Below the pieces are notes generated by a model. It saw only the letters and a program-made list of their open reading frames with translations, did no database searches and had not been told where the DNA came from. 64,000 nucleotides of DNA from Oceanicella sp. SM1341 (GTDB lineage: Bacteria > Pseudomonadota > Alphaproteobacteria > Rhodobacterales > Rhodobacteraceae), in the NCBI RefSeq assembly GCF_003448965.1, contig NZ_QRGC01000011.1:62001-126000 (forward strand), written 5' to 3'. The translations under genes were made by a program, and so were the position numbers. Positions 8,312 to 16,157 of this stretch are shown piece after piece (the first letter of the stretch is position 1; the number at the start of each line of letters is the position of its first letter).

Positions 8312-9097
8312 ATGCCGCTGCTGAAATCGGCGATATCGGGGCGGGCGCTGCGCAACAGCCATGCCCATGTGGTGCACGAGATCGGGCGCGCGATCGTCGG
8401 CGGCGACTTCGAGGAGGGCAGCCTGCTGCCCGGCGATGCCGAGCTCGCGGCGCGCTACGGTGTCTCGCGCACGGTGCTGCGCGAGGCGATGAAGACCCTC
8501 GCGGCCAAGGGCATGCTGGTGGCGCGCGCGCGCATCGGCACGCGGGTGACCGGGCGCACCGAGTGGAACCTCTTCGACGCCGAGCTGCTGGGCTGGCATT
8601 TCGAGGCGGGGGTGGACCGCGCCTTCCTCAGCCACCTGTGCGACATGCGCCTGTCCTTCGAGCCCTCCGCCGCCCGGCTGGCGGCGCGCCGGGCCCGGCC
8701 GGCGCAGCTCGCCCGGCTGTTCCTGCTGGCCGACCGCATGGCCGGGGCGCAGAGCTCCGAGGCCTTCGCCATCGCCGACCTCGAGTTCCACATGACCCTG
8801 CTCGAGGCCTCGGGAAACCCGTTCATGCTCTCGGTCGGCAGCCTGATCGAGGCGGCGCTGGTGAGCGTGTTCCGCATGAGCTCGCCCACCCGCGAGGCCG
8901 GCGCCGTGGCCGAAAGCGCCACCGCCCACCGCCGCATCGCCGAGGCGCTCGCCGCCGGCGATGCCGAGGCCGCCGCCGCCGCGATGGAAGCCGTGATCGT
9001 GGTGGGCTGGGAGAACGTGCAGCACTCCGACGCGCTCTCCGGCCCGGCCGGCGCCCGGCCGCCGCTGCTCGCCCCGGCTCAGCCCCGGCGGGGGTAG
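8312..9097 (+). CDS. GntR-family regulator, FadR subfamily
   Basis: This 261-residue DNA-binding protein has an N-terminal winged helix-turn-helix (about residues 20-85). It contains LLPGDAELAARYGVSRTVLREAMKTLAAKGML, the standard GntR recognition region. An all-helical FCD effector domain follows, with the metal-ligand pattern seen in DLEFHMTLLEASGN and TAHRRIAEALAAGD. It lies six bases downstream of the second permease, behind a GAGGGG ribosome site. It is therefore probably co-expressed with the importer and represses it until a sugar-acid-like inducer is present. Its last 19 bp overlap the convergent sulfotransferase gene. Confidence 0.88.
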   Translation: MPLLKSAISGRALRNSHAHVVHEIGRAIVGGDFEEGSLLPGDAELAARYGVSRTVLREAMKTLAAKGMLVARARIGTRVTGRTEWNLFDAELLGWHFEAGVDRAFLSHLCDMRLSFEPSAARLAARRARPAQLARLFLLADRMAGAQSSEAFAIADLEFHMTLLEASGNPFMLSVGSLIEAALVSVFRMSSPTREAGAVAESATAHRRIAEALAAGDAEAAAAAMEAVIVVGWENVQHSDALSGPAGARPPLLAPAQPRRG

Positions 9098-9849
9098 GAG
9101 AAGGCCTCGAAATCCTGCTCGAACACCCGGTAGACCTTCTTGCGCAGAGCGGGGGTGTAATAGGCGGCAAGCTTGTCGCCCGCGTCGTTGCTGTGCGGCG
9201 AGAAGCGGGCGAGGTGCTGCGCGTCGAGCCCCGCCTCGCGGCAGACATGCGCCATGTCGGGCTCGAAGCGCTCCATGCGGCCGATGAAATGGTAGTCCAT
9301 CTCGTCCACGCAATTGTGCAGGTATTGCGGGCGCCAGTGCGGGTCCATCAGCGCGGGCGGCGTGGCGGCGACGGCGTCGACGAACTCGGCGAAGCTGATC
9401 TCCGCCTCCGAGCCCGCGCTGCGCCCCAGCACCGCCTTCACCTGGGCGGCCTGCGGCCTGTCGCCCACGATCTTGTCGAGATAGGCCGAGAGCAGCCGGT
9501 CATAGGGGTTGCGCACGAAGCAGAAGCGGAAGAAACCGGAGCCCGGCTCCAGCAGGCGGCGGAACGGGTAGACCTGCTTCACGTTCAGCAGCGGCGAGAA
9601 CTCGCGGTTGTGCAGGAAGTCGAATTCCTCGTAGCTCACGTCGGAGCGGTCGAACAGGCGGATGCCGTCGATCTCGTTCTTGATCAGGAAGCGCTTGATG
9701 GTCGAGCAGGCCACTTTCGGGGTTTCGAAATACACGTAGCGGTGGCGCGCGGAGATGTTGATCGCGTAGACGAGGTGCTGGAAACCGTTGGTGGTGGTGA
9801 GAAAGTCGAGGTCGTCGAGCGCGTGGTCAAGTCGGGTCGTTTCGGGCAT
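9079..9849 (-). CDS. sulfotransferase family 2 protein
   Basis: This 256-residue protein has the two PAPS-binding signatures of carbohydrate sulfotransferases. The 5'-phosphosulfate loop is near the N-terminus (YVYFETPKVACSTIKRFLI, about residues 45-63). The 3'-phosphate site is FCFVRNPYDRLLSAY (about 127-141). It would transfer sulfate from PAPS to a glycan or similar acceptor. There is no membrane anchor, so it is probably cytoplasmic, as is usual for bacterial members. I chose the ATG at 9849, with AAGGGG upstream; a longer reading from 9930 adds an unsupported leader. No glycosyltransferases are nearby to name the acceptor. Confidence 0.75.
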   Translation of the reverse strand: MPETTRLDHALDDLDFLTTTNGFQHLVYAINISARHRYVYFETPKVACSTIKRFLIKNEIDGIRLFDRSDVSYEEFDFLHNREFSPLLNVKQVYPFRRLLEPGSGFFRFCFVRNPYDRLLSAYLDKIVGDRPQAAQVKAVLGRSAGSEAEISFAEFVDAVAATPPALMDPHWRPQYLHNCVDEMDYHFIGRMERFEPDMAHVCREAGLDAQHLARFSPHSNDAGDKLAAYYTPALRKKVYRVFEQDFEAFSYPRRG

Positions 9850-9950
9850 CTTGCAGGCCCCTTCTCGGTCGGGAGGCGGTCGAAAGGAATGCTGTTTCAA
9901 AGCAATAGGCCGGCTCTCGCTGCGGTGCAACCGGCGCGGGGGCGGGCGGC

Positions 9951-10772
9951 GTGAACGGGCAGGCGATGCAGATCGCGGCGCTCGAGGCGGCAGCCCCGCT
10001 GCCCGCGCCGCCGGGGCTGGTGTTCCGCGCCTGCGACTTTCCCCGGCCGCCGCGCGGGGCGCCCGGCCCCGGGCCGGAGGCCTGCGAGCATGACGGGCTG
10101 CGCGCCGAGCTGCCGCAGGCGCTGGCCCGCGCCGTGCCCGGGCGGCGGGCCGAGTTCCTCGCCGGGCGGATCTGCGCCATGGCCGCCCTGCGCGCCCTCA
10201 CCGGCGCGCCCGCGCCGGTGCCGGTGGGCGAGGGGCGGGCGCCGGTCTGGCCCGGGGGGGTGGCCGGCAGCATCAGCCATTCCGGGGCGCGCGCCCTCGC
10301 CGTGGTGGGCCGGGCGGCGGAGTATCCCTTCCTCGGGCTCGATTTCGAGCCGGTGATGGAGGATGCGCGGGCCGCCCCGCTGGCGCCCACCATCCTCACG
10401 GAAGGCGACGCGGATCACCGCCCCGCCGGCATGGCGGAGGGCGCCTTCACCACGCTGGTGTTCTGCGCCAAGGAGGCGGTCTACAAGGCGGTCTGGCCGC
10501 GGGTGCGCCGGGTGGTGGATTTCCACGAGGCCCGGGTGCTCGGCCTCTGGCCGGGGGAGGGGCGCATCGAGCTTGCCTTCGACGAGACGGTGCGCGCCCC
10601 GGGTGTCACCGGCCGGGCCTTCGCACTGCGCTACGCGCTCGGGCCGCGGGCCTGCCTCTGCCTCGCCGCCGAGGGGGAGTTACTCAGCCCGCCTCGCCGG
10701 CGTAGAGCCGCGCGACGAGACCGCGGCCATACTCCGCGTCCGGGGATTCCCAGAACAGGATGCGATACATGA
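9951..10772 (+). CDS. 4'-phosphopantetheinyl transferase (EntD/Sfp-like)
   Basis: This enzyme moves 4'-phosphopantetheine from CoA onto a carrier-protein serine. The diagnostic motifs are present: SISHS (about residue 109), GLDFEPV (Mg2+ site, about 130) and FCAKEAVYKAVW (about 170). The start is GTG at 9951, or the ATG at 9966. The last 30 or so residues (from about 244) are Arg/Pro-rich and unlike the family; they are encoded opposite the end of the convergent TetR gene. The natural end may therefore be near 10685, with the stop lost by a small frame change. No polyketide, peptide-synthetase or other carrier-protein genes lie in the window, so the target is unknown. Confidence 0.78.
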   Translation: MNGQAMQIAALEAAAPLPAPPGLVFRACDFPRPPRGAPGPGPEACEHDGLRAELPQALARAVPGRRAEFLAGRICAMAALRALTGAPAPVPVGEGRAPVWPGGVAGSISHSGARALAVVGRAAEYPFLGLDFEPVMEDARAAPLAPTILTEGDADHRPAGMAEGAFTTLVFCAKEAVYKAVWPRVRRVVDFHEARVLGLWPGEGRIELAFDETVRAPGVTGRAFALRYALGPRACLCLAAEGELLSPPRRRRAARRDRGHTPRPGIPRTGCDT

Positions 10773-11247
10773 TCGGGCCCACCACGCCGTCGATCACCGC
10801 GTCGGTGTCGGGGAAGCGCTCGCCGCGCGCCGAGGCCCGGGCGCCGATCTCCTCGATCTGGGCGCGGGTGATGGTGCAGCAGCGCGTTGCATTGCCCGAG
10901 CCCGATTGCGCCGCGATGATGTCGCGGATCATCGCGAGACCGGGGGCGGAGCCCATCTCCTCGACATATTGCTCGGCCCAGGCCTCGAGGTCGCCGCGCC
11001 CGCTGCCGGTGTCGGCCGGCGGGGTGTCGGCGCGGAAGCGTTCCACCGCGACGTCGGAGAGCAGTTCCTGCAGTTCGCCCCAGCGGCGGTAGATGGTCGA
11101 GGGGGTCACCCCCGCCTCGGCCGCGATCATCGGGATGGTGATGGAGGCGCGAGTCTCCCGCGCCAGCAGCCGCCCGACCGCCGCATGCACCGAGGCCTGC
11201 ACGCGCGCACTGCGCCCCCCGGGCCGTATCCCGCCTCGCAACTCCAT
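10684..11247 (-). CDS. TetR-family transcriptional repressor
   Basis: This 187-residue regulator has an N-terminal TetR helix-turn-helix (ITIPMIAAEAGVTPSTIYRRWGELQELL, about residues 33-60). The C-terminal TetR_C-like ligand domain contains DAVIDGVVGPIMYRILF. I chose the ATG at 11247. It is transcribed away from an MFS transporter gene, with two related palindromes between them. That is the standard layout for a TetR repressor controlling itself and an efflux pump. Its 3' end overlaps the C-terminal extension of the phosphopantetheinyl transferase by 89 bp. Confidence 0.85.
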   Translation of the reverse strand: MELRGGIRPGGRSARVQASVHAAVGRLLARETRASITIPMIAAEAGVTPSTIYRRWGELQELLSDVAVERFRADTPPADTGSGRGDLEAWAEQYVEEMGSAPGLAMIRDIIAAQSGSGNATRCCTITRAQIEEIGARASARGERFPDTDAVIDGVVGPIMYRILFWESPDAEYGRGLVARLYAGEAG

Positions 11248-11279
11248 GATGACGCTCCGTTTCCCCTTATCTTGTCCTG

Positions 11280-11302
11280 CAAAAGCAAATGAATTGCTTT
11301 TG
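11280..11302. promoter_or_regulatory. TetR operator 1 (perfect palindrome)
   Basis: CAAAAGCAA and TTGCTTTTG are perfect 9-bp inverted arms around an ATGAA spacer, in an A+T-rich island between the divergent tetR and MFS genes. Size and position fit a TetR-dimer operator overlapping the tetR promoter. Confidence 0.72.
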
Positions 11303-11327
11303 TGGGCATTGTGCCCTACACGAGGGT

Positions 11328-11348
11328 TAATGCAATGAATTTGCTTTA
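11328..11348. promoter_or_regulatory. TetR operator 2 (imperfect palindrome)
   Basis: TAATGCAA-TGAAT-TTGCTTTA repeats the GCAA/TTGC core of operator 1 with a 5-bp spacer. Its centre lies 47 bp from that of operator 1. It ends 2 bp before the first possible MFS start codon, so a bound repressor would sit on the transcription or translation start of the transporter gene. Confidence 0.62.
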
Positions 11349-11349
11349 G

Positions 11350-12573
11350 ATGGATCCTCCGCCCATGTCCAGCCTCCAGGATACCGCTGCCGCGCCGGCC
11401 GAGAACCGCGCCGCGCTGGCGTTTCACGCCGGCACGCTGTTCACCTTCTACGCGGCCTCCGCCGCGCCCACGCCGCTCTACCGGCTCTACCAGGAGCTCT
11501 GGGGCCTCTCGCCCATGGTGGTGACGCTGGTCTTCGCGGTCTATGCCTTCAGCCTGCTGGCGGCGCTGCTGGTGGTGGGCTCGATCTCCGACCATGTCGG
11601 GCGGCGGCCGGCCATCGCGGTGGCGCTGGTGCTGCAGGCGGGCGCCATGCTGCTCTTCACAGTGGCCGAGGACGCGAGCCTGCTGCTCGCCGCCCGGGTG
11701 GCGCAGGGGCTCGCCACCGGGGCTGCCGCCAGCGCCATCGGTGCCGCGCTGGTCGACGTGAGCCGCAGCCGCGGCCCGCTCGTCAACGCGCTCTCGCCGA
11801 TGCTGGGCATGTCCACCGGCGCGCTGCTCGCCGGGGTGCTGGTGACCTGGGCGCCGGCGCCGCTGCGGCTGGTGTACCTGGTGCTGCTGGGGCTGAACCT
11901 CGTGCAGCTCGCGCTGCTGCTCACCCGGGTGCCCGAGACCATGGGCCGCCGCCCCGGCGCGCTCGACGCGCTCTGGCCTCGGGTGCGGGTGCCGGCGGGG
12001 CTCGGGCGGCTGCTGCTGGGCGTCACCCCGGTGAATGTCGCGGTCTGGAGCCTGGGCGGCATCTTCCTGTCGATCATCCCCACGCTGGTGAGCCGGGTGA
12101 CCGGCATCACCTCGCCGCTGCTCGGGGCGGGCGTGGTGGTGCTGCTCACCCTCAGCGCCGCGACCTCGGTGCTCGCCAACCGCGGGCGCGACCCGATGCG
12201 GGTGATCGCCTCCGGTGTCGCCTGCCTGCTGCCGGGCCTGCTCATCCTGGTGCTGGCGGTGCGCACGGGCAACGTGGCGCTCCTGCTGCTCGCCCCGGTC
12301 ATCGGCGGCTTCGGCTTCGGCTCGATCTTCCAGGGCAGCCTCAACTCGCTGCTGCCGCTCGCGAGCCCCGAGCAGCGCGCCGAGCTGCTGTCGATCTTCT
12401 ACGTCGAGTGCTACCTGTCGATGAGCGTGCCGGCCATCGCGGCGGGCGCGCTGGCGAGCCGCATCGGCATCGTGGCCACGGTGGAGATCTTCGCCATCGC
12501 CTCGGCGGCGCTGGCGGCGGGCGGCTTCCTCGCGCTGCGGGCGGGCAACCGGCGCCGGCGCTGCACCGGCTGA
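11350..12573 (+). CDS. MFS efflux transporter
   Basis: This major facilitator superfamily protein (407 residues) has about 12 hydrophobic spans. MFS motif A is present between spans 2 and 3 (GSISDHVGRRPAI). It is probably a proton-driven exporter of a small molecule recognised by the divergent TetR protein, which is the usual job of this pairing. The start is ATG 11350 or ATG 11365. Neither has a convincing ribosome site, and operator 2 ends just before the first, so the mRNA may be leaderless or nearly so. It is convergent with the cyclase gene downstream. Confidence 0.84.
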   Translation: MDPPPMSSLQDTAAAPAENRAALAFHAGTLFTFYAASAAPTPLYRLYQELWGLSPMVVTLVFAVYAFSLLAALLVVGSISDHVGRRPAIAVALVLQAGAMLLFTVAEDASLLLAARVAQGLATGAAASAIGAALVDVSRSRGPLVNALSPMLGMSTGALLAGVLVTWAPAPLRLVYLVLLGLNLVQLALLLTRVPETMGRRPGALDALWPRVRVPAGLGRLLLGVTPVNVAVWSLGGIFLSIIPTLVSRVTGITSPLLGAGVVVLLTLSAATSVLANRGRDPMRVIASGVACLLPGLLILVLAVRTGNVALLLLAPVIGGFGFGSIFQGSLNSLLPLASPEQRAELLSIFYVECYLSMSVPAIAAGALASRIGIVATVEIFAIASAALAAGGFLALRAGNRRRRCTG

Positions 12574-12580
12574 GGCGCCG

Positions 12581-12610
12581 GCTGAAACGGCGCGGGCTGA
12601 AACGGCGCGG
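12581..12610. repeat. 15-bp tandem repeat, two perfect copies, at the cyclase gene end
   Basis: GCTGAAACGGCGCGG occurs twice in perfect tandem (12581-12595, 12596-12610), then starts a third time (GCTCAG). It fills the gap between the convergent MFS and cyclase genes, ending 2 bp from the cyclase stop. It is one of four tandem repeats in this window placed against the stop codon of a minus-strand gene. Confidence 0.85.
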
Positions 12611-12612
12611 GC

Positions 12613-14502
12613 TCAGCCCCGGCCGGCCGCGGAAGGGGCGGCGTCGAGCGCCGGTTCCGCCCCGCGCGGGCAGCGCCAGAGCGAGACCGCCACCTCCGCC
12701 ATGCGGCCGCGGATCGCCACCACCCGGCGGGTGTCGGGCACCGGCAGGCCGGAGAGCGCCTGCGGCCCCGCCCCGGAGACGAGATCGGCGGAGACCGCGA
12801 TCGCGGCGCCTTCCGCCTTCGCCACCTCCATCAGGCGCGAGGCCAGGTTCACGCTGTCGCCGGTCACGGTGACATGCTGGTGGGTCTCGTGGCCCAGCCG
12901 CGAGACCACCACCGGCCCGCGGTGCACCCCCACCCTGAGGTCGAGCGCCACGCCCGGCAGGCCCGGAAGGCTCAGTTTCCGCACCGCCGGCACCAGGGCG
13001 AAGGCGGCCGCGAGGGCGTTTGCCGCGTCGTCCGGCCCCGGCTCGGGCAGGCCGAACACCGCCATCGCCCCGTCGCCCATGTAGCTCAGCACCAGCCCCT
13101 GCCGCCGGTCCACCACCCCGCTGATGCAGCCGTGGAACGATTTCAGGAACTCGCGGGTCACCTCGGGCCCCATGAGCTCGCTCATCCGCGTGAAGCCGGA
13201 AAGGTCGACGAACAGCACGGAGGCGGTGATGGCCAGCGGCTCGGTGAGAAAGCCCGGGTCTGCGGCGATGCGCGCGGCCAGCAGCGGCGGCTGGAACTGG
13301 CTCAGCGCCCGCGCCGCCCGGCCGCTGGCCCGGGCGGCGCGCCGCTCCATCAGGTGCCGCGCGGCGGCCACCAGCAGCACCGGCGGCAGGCAGGCGGCGG
13401 CCGGCAGCGCCGCGCTGAACCATTGCCCCTGCGCATAGGCCAGCGTGACCGCGCCGAGCCAGAGCGCCAGCGCCCCGGCCACCAGGGGCAGCCCGTAGAC
13501 CAGCGGCAGCAGCGCCACCGTCACCACCCCGCCGAGCGCGAGCACGGCCGCGATCGCCACGTCCGCCCGGCGGATGGCGGCACTGCGCACCATGCCCTCG
13601 CCCGAGAGCAGCGTGGCCATGCCGGCGGCCAGCACCTCCACGCCGGGGGTCACCGGGTCGAAGGGGGTGGAGAAGCGGTCGCCCACCGCGGTGGCGGTGT
13701 AGCCCACCACCACCAGCCTGCCGGCGAGCCGGGCCCGGCCCGGGGGCGTCTCGAGCAGGTGGCGCGCCGAGACGGTGCGGATCGTGCCGGCCGGGCCCGG
13801 CGCGCGCAGGGCGAGGTGGTAGCCGAGGTCCACCGCCCGGCGGCTGCCGCCCAGCCCGATCTCGCCGGTGCCGATCTCCGCCGGCGCGCCGGACCAGAGC
13901 GCGGCCGCCTGCAGCACGAAGGAGGCCTCGATGCCCGCCGGCCCGCGGTAGAGCAGCGGCACGTGGCGCGGCGTGCCCGAGGCATCGGTCACGATGTTCA
14001 CCAGCCCCGAGGCCGCGACGGCACCGAAGCGCGGCAGCGGCCGCAGTGCCTCCTCGATCACCGGCAGCCCGTCGGGGCCGGCGGCCTCCGGGCGGAAGCG
14101 GCCGGCGGCGGCGAGCACGGTGGGCACCCGGCCGAGGGCCTCGGCCAGCACCGCGTCGGTGGCGGGATAGGTCGGCTCGACGAGCAGCACGTCCACCGCG
14201 AGCGCCCGCGCGCCTTCCTCCGCGATGCGGTTCACGATCTCGCTCAGCCGGGCGCGGGGCAGGGGGTAGGTGCCGCCGTCTCCCGCCAGCGTGGCGTCGT
14301 CGATGGCGACGATCACCACGTCCTGCGGCGGCGGCTTGGGCCCGGCCACCAGCAGGCGCAGGTCGGTGAGCATCGCCTCGGGCCAGTCGAGCGGTCCGCG
14401 CCAGCCCTCGAGATGCGGCCGCGCCAGCACCGCCACCCAGGCGACAGCCAGCACCGCCCCGACGAGCGCCAGGATGCGCGGAGCGCGGGGCCCGCGCCTC
14501 AC
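12613..14502 (-). CDS. CHASE2-domain adenylate/guanylate cyclase
   Basis: This 629-residue membrane cyclase has one N-terminal span (about 10-27), an extracytoplasmic CHASE2 sensor domain (about 30-305), two or three further spans (about 315-385) and a C-terminal class III cyclase domain (about 425-605). The two metal-binding aspartates are present, in VLFVDLSGFTRM (D433) and SYMGDGAMAVFG (D477), as is VTGDSVNLASRL near the end of the active site. It should make cAMP (or cGMP) in response to a periplasmic signal. The start is GTG at 14502, overlapping the TGA of the FecR-domain gene. The first gene of the operon encodes a Crp-type protein, a likely receiver of the product. Confidence 0.88.
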   Translation of the reverse strand: MRRGPRAPRILALVGAVLAVAWVAVLARPHLEGWRGPLDWPEAMLTDLRLLVAGPKPPPQDVVIVAIDDATLAGDGGTYPLPRARLSEIVNRIAEEGARALAVDVLLVEPTYPATDAVLAEALGRVPTVLAAAGRFRPEAAGPDGLPVIEEALRPLPRFGAVAASGLVNIVTDASGTPRHVPLLYRGPAGIEASFVLQAAALWSGAPAEIGTGEIGLGGSRRAVDLGYHLALRAPGPAGTIRTVSARHLLETPPGRARLAGRLVVVGYTATAVGDRFSTPFDPVTPGVEVLAAGMATLLSGEGMVRSAAIRRADVAIAAVLALGGVVTVALLPLVYGLPLVAGALALWLGAVTLAYAQGQWFSAALPAAACLPPVLLVAAARHLMERRAARASGRAARALSQFQPPLLAARIAADPGFLTEPLAITASVLFVDLSGFTRMSELMGPEVTREFLKSFHGCISGVVDRRQGLVLSYMGDGAMAVFGLPEPGPDDAANALAAAFALVPAVRKLSLPGLPGVALDLRVGVHRGPVVVSRLGHETHQHVTVTGDSVNLASRLMEVAKAEGAAIAVSADLVSGAGPQALSGLPVPDTRRVVAIRGRMAEVAVSLWRCPRGAEPALDAAPSAAGRG

Positions 14503-15074
14503 CGGCCGAAGCGCTCCATCAGGGCCGCGACCCGCGCGGCGCCCCAGGTCTTCACCTCCAGCGGCGCGCCGGGGACCACGTCGACCCCCTCGCCGGGCCC
14601 GAGCAGCACCGGGCGGGAGGGCGCATCGGCATGCGCGACCGCGACCTGCCCCTCGGCGACGAAGACCGCCGTCGCGCCGCTGTCCACGTCCACCGCCCAG
14701 ACCGTGCCGCGCACCGAGGCGATGGCGTGCGGCGTGCGGATCTGGAAGGTGTGGCCGGGGGCGGGGGCGTCCTCGATCCAGGCGGCGCCGGAGCGCAGCC
14801 CGATCTCCTCGAGGGGCGCGTCCTCGCCGGAGAGGGTGATTCCGAGCGATGCCGCCGCCTCGGCCTCGAACACCAGTCCGCCGGTACAGGCGAAGGCGCG
14901 CCGTGCCGGCTCCTCCAGAACCCGGGTGGTGCAGGGGCCGACGGTCGTCGCGCCCGGCGCCCCCTGGGCCAGTGCCGCGGCCGGGGCCAGCCCGGCGGCG
15001 AGCAGTGCCAGCAGGGCGGCGGCGGTGCCGCGCGGGAAGCGGAGGGGGGAGGGGGAATGGCCCTGGATTGTCAT
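14499..15074 (-). CDS. secreted FecR-domain protein
   Basis: This 191-residue protein has a signal peptide (about 1-36, LLALLAAGLAPAAALAQ) and a FecR domain (about 80-160), recognisable from TPHAIASVRGTVWAVDVDSGATAVFVAEGQV. FecR domains are best known from sigma-factor signalling, but no ECF sigma factor or TonB receptor is nearby. Here the gene lies between a Crp-type regulator and a CHASE2 cyclase, overlapping both by four bases. That placement suggests a periplasmic partner of the CHASE2 sensor, which is an inference. The start is ATG 15074. Confidence 0.8.
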   Translation of the reverse strand: MTIQGHSPSPLRFPRGTAAALLALLAAGLAPAAALAQGAPGATTVGPCTTRVLEEPARRAFACTGGLVFEAEAAASLGITLSGEDAPLEEIGLRSGAAWIEDAPAPGHTFQIRTPHAIASVRGTVWAVDVDSGATAVFVAEGQVAVAHADAPSRPVLLGPGEGVDVVPGAPLEVKTWGAARVAALMERFGR

Positions 15075-15727
15075 CGTGACAGCTCCTCTATGCGGGTCAG
15101 GAAGTCGGGGTCGTGAACGGTGATGCGCCGGCGCCCGAGGCTGATGTGCCCCTCGGCCTGCCAGCGGCGGAGCTGGCGGTTCACCGTCTCGCGGGTGGCG
15201 CCGGCGAGCAGCGCCAGTTCCTCCTGCGAGATGGTGATCTCGGCGCCGTAATCCTCCACCAGCACCGCCATGCGCCGCGCGAGCCGCGCCGGCAGGGTGA
15301 GGAAACCGCGGTCCTCCATCCGGGCGGACACGTCGCGCAGGCGGGCGCAGAGCAGCTCTATCACCTGCATCGCGAGGCTCGAATCGCCCGAGAGCAGGCG
15401 CAGGAAGGCGGCGCGGGGCACGAGGAACAGCTCCGCGTCCTCCGTCACCACGGCGTCGGCGGTGCGGGCCTGGCCGTCGAGCAGCGCGATCTCGCCGAAG
15501 ACATCGCCGCTGCCCAGCATGTTGAGGGTCATGCGGCGGCCGGCCTCGTCGGTCACGGAAATGGCGATCTGGCCGCGCCGCACGAGGTACAGCCCGTCGG
15601 CCGCATCGCCCTTGAGGAACAGCGTCTCTCCGGCCGACGGGCGGCGCAGCGCCCCGATGGCGGCGATCTTCTCGCGCGCGGCGGGAGAGAGGCCGGCGAA
15701 GAACGGGTTCGCGGCAAGCATCGGCAT
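15071..15727 (-). CDS. Crp/Fnr-family cyclic-nucleotide-responsive regulator
   Basis: This 218-residue regulator has an N-terminal cyclic-nucleotide-binding domain. Its phosphate-binding cassette is visible as GDVFGEIALLDGQARTADAV (about residues 70-89). The C-terminal HTH_Crp domain contains ISQEELALLAGATRETVNRQLRRW (about 170-193). It lacks the N-terminal cysteines of FNR, so cyclic nucleotide is the expected ligand. It is the first gene of the overlapping operon with the FecR protein and the CHASE2 cyclase, giving a self-contained synthesis-and-response circuit. ATG 15721 is an alternative start with slightly better spacing to AGGG. Confidence 0.85.
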   Translation of the reverse strand: MPMLAANPFFAGLSPAAREKIAAIGALRRPSAGETLFLKGDAADGLYLVRRGQIAISVTDEAGRRMTLNMLGSGDVFGEIALLDGQARTADAVVTEDAELFLVPRAAFLRLLSGDSSLAMQVIELLCARLRDVSARMEDRGFLTLPARLARRMAVLVEDYGAEITISQEELALLAGATRETVNRQLRRWQAEGHISLGRRRITVHDPDFLTRIEELSR

Positions 15728-16157
15728 CAGCCCTGTCGGCGGTGTCACGGTCGGTCTCCGGTCTGGCGGTGTGGCGGTCGGGGGGCTGCCCCGGAAAACT
15801 GGTCTGCCGCGAAATCGGACGCGCGGCGCGGAATACGGAAATGCGATGCCGGTCCGGCACCGTCGCAGCCCGTCGGGCCGCGACGCGCGGCGGATCCCGC
15901 GGCCTACCCTCGCCCGCGGACCGGGGAGTGCACTATGCGATCCGTCACAGAACACCCGTCCGGAATTGTGCGACATCCGGCGGTATCGCGGCAAGTGTCG
16001 CGTGCGCATTTCGCTGCGGCAAGTGCCGCCTGCACATCGAACGGGGCGACAGCCGCCCGCAGCCCTTCGGCCCGCCCGTGAGACGGGTCGTCCGAAACCC
16101 GCCCTGCCGCGCGCCGTCCCCCGGCCGCCGGCCGCAACACCAGGAGACCCGAAGACC
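15728..16157. other. divergent intergenic region between crp-like and homocysteine methyltransferase genes
   Basis: This 430-bp non-coding region serves divergent genes. Reading frames crossing it have no recognisable product. It contains the pair of 22-bp direct repeats listed separately (15988-16037). I looked for SAM- or SAH-type riboswitch features before the methyltransferase gene and did not recognise any. Confidence 0.5.
15988..16037. promoter_or_regulatory. two 22-bp direct repeats, each a near-palindrome
   Basis: The copies at 15988-16009 and 16016-16037 match at 19 of 22 positions and are offset by 28 bp. The second contains GCGGCA-AG-TGCCGC, a perfect 6-bp-arm palindrome; the first differs by one base in it. 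Paired palindromic boxes between divergent genes look like a regulator's binding sites, either the Crp-type protein's own operator or that of another factor. Confidence 0.5.

Noticed and set aside
14499-15074. FecIR iron-uptake signalling system
   Set aside because: There is no ECF sigma factor, TonB-dependent receptor or transmembrane anti-sigma part; the protein is a short secreted FecR-domain protein.
15728-16157. SAM or SAH riboswitch before the homocysteine methyltransferase gene
   Set aside because: I could not find the conserved core of any such class I know; only the direct-repeat boxes stand out.
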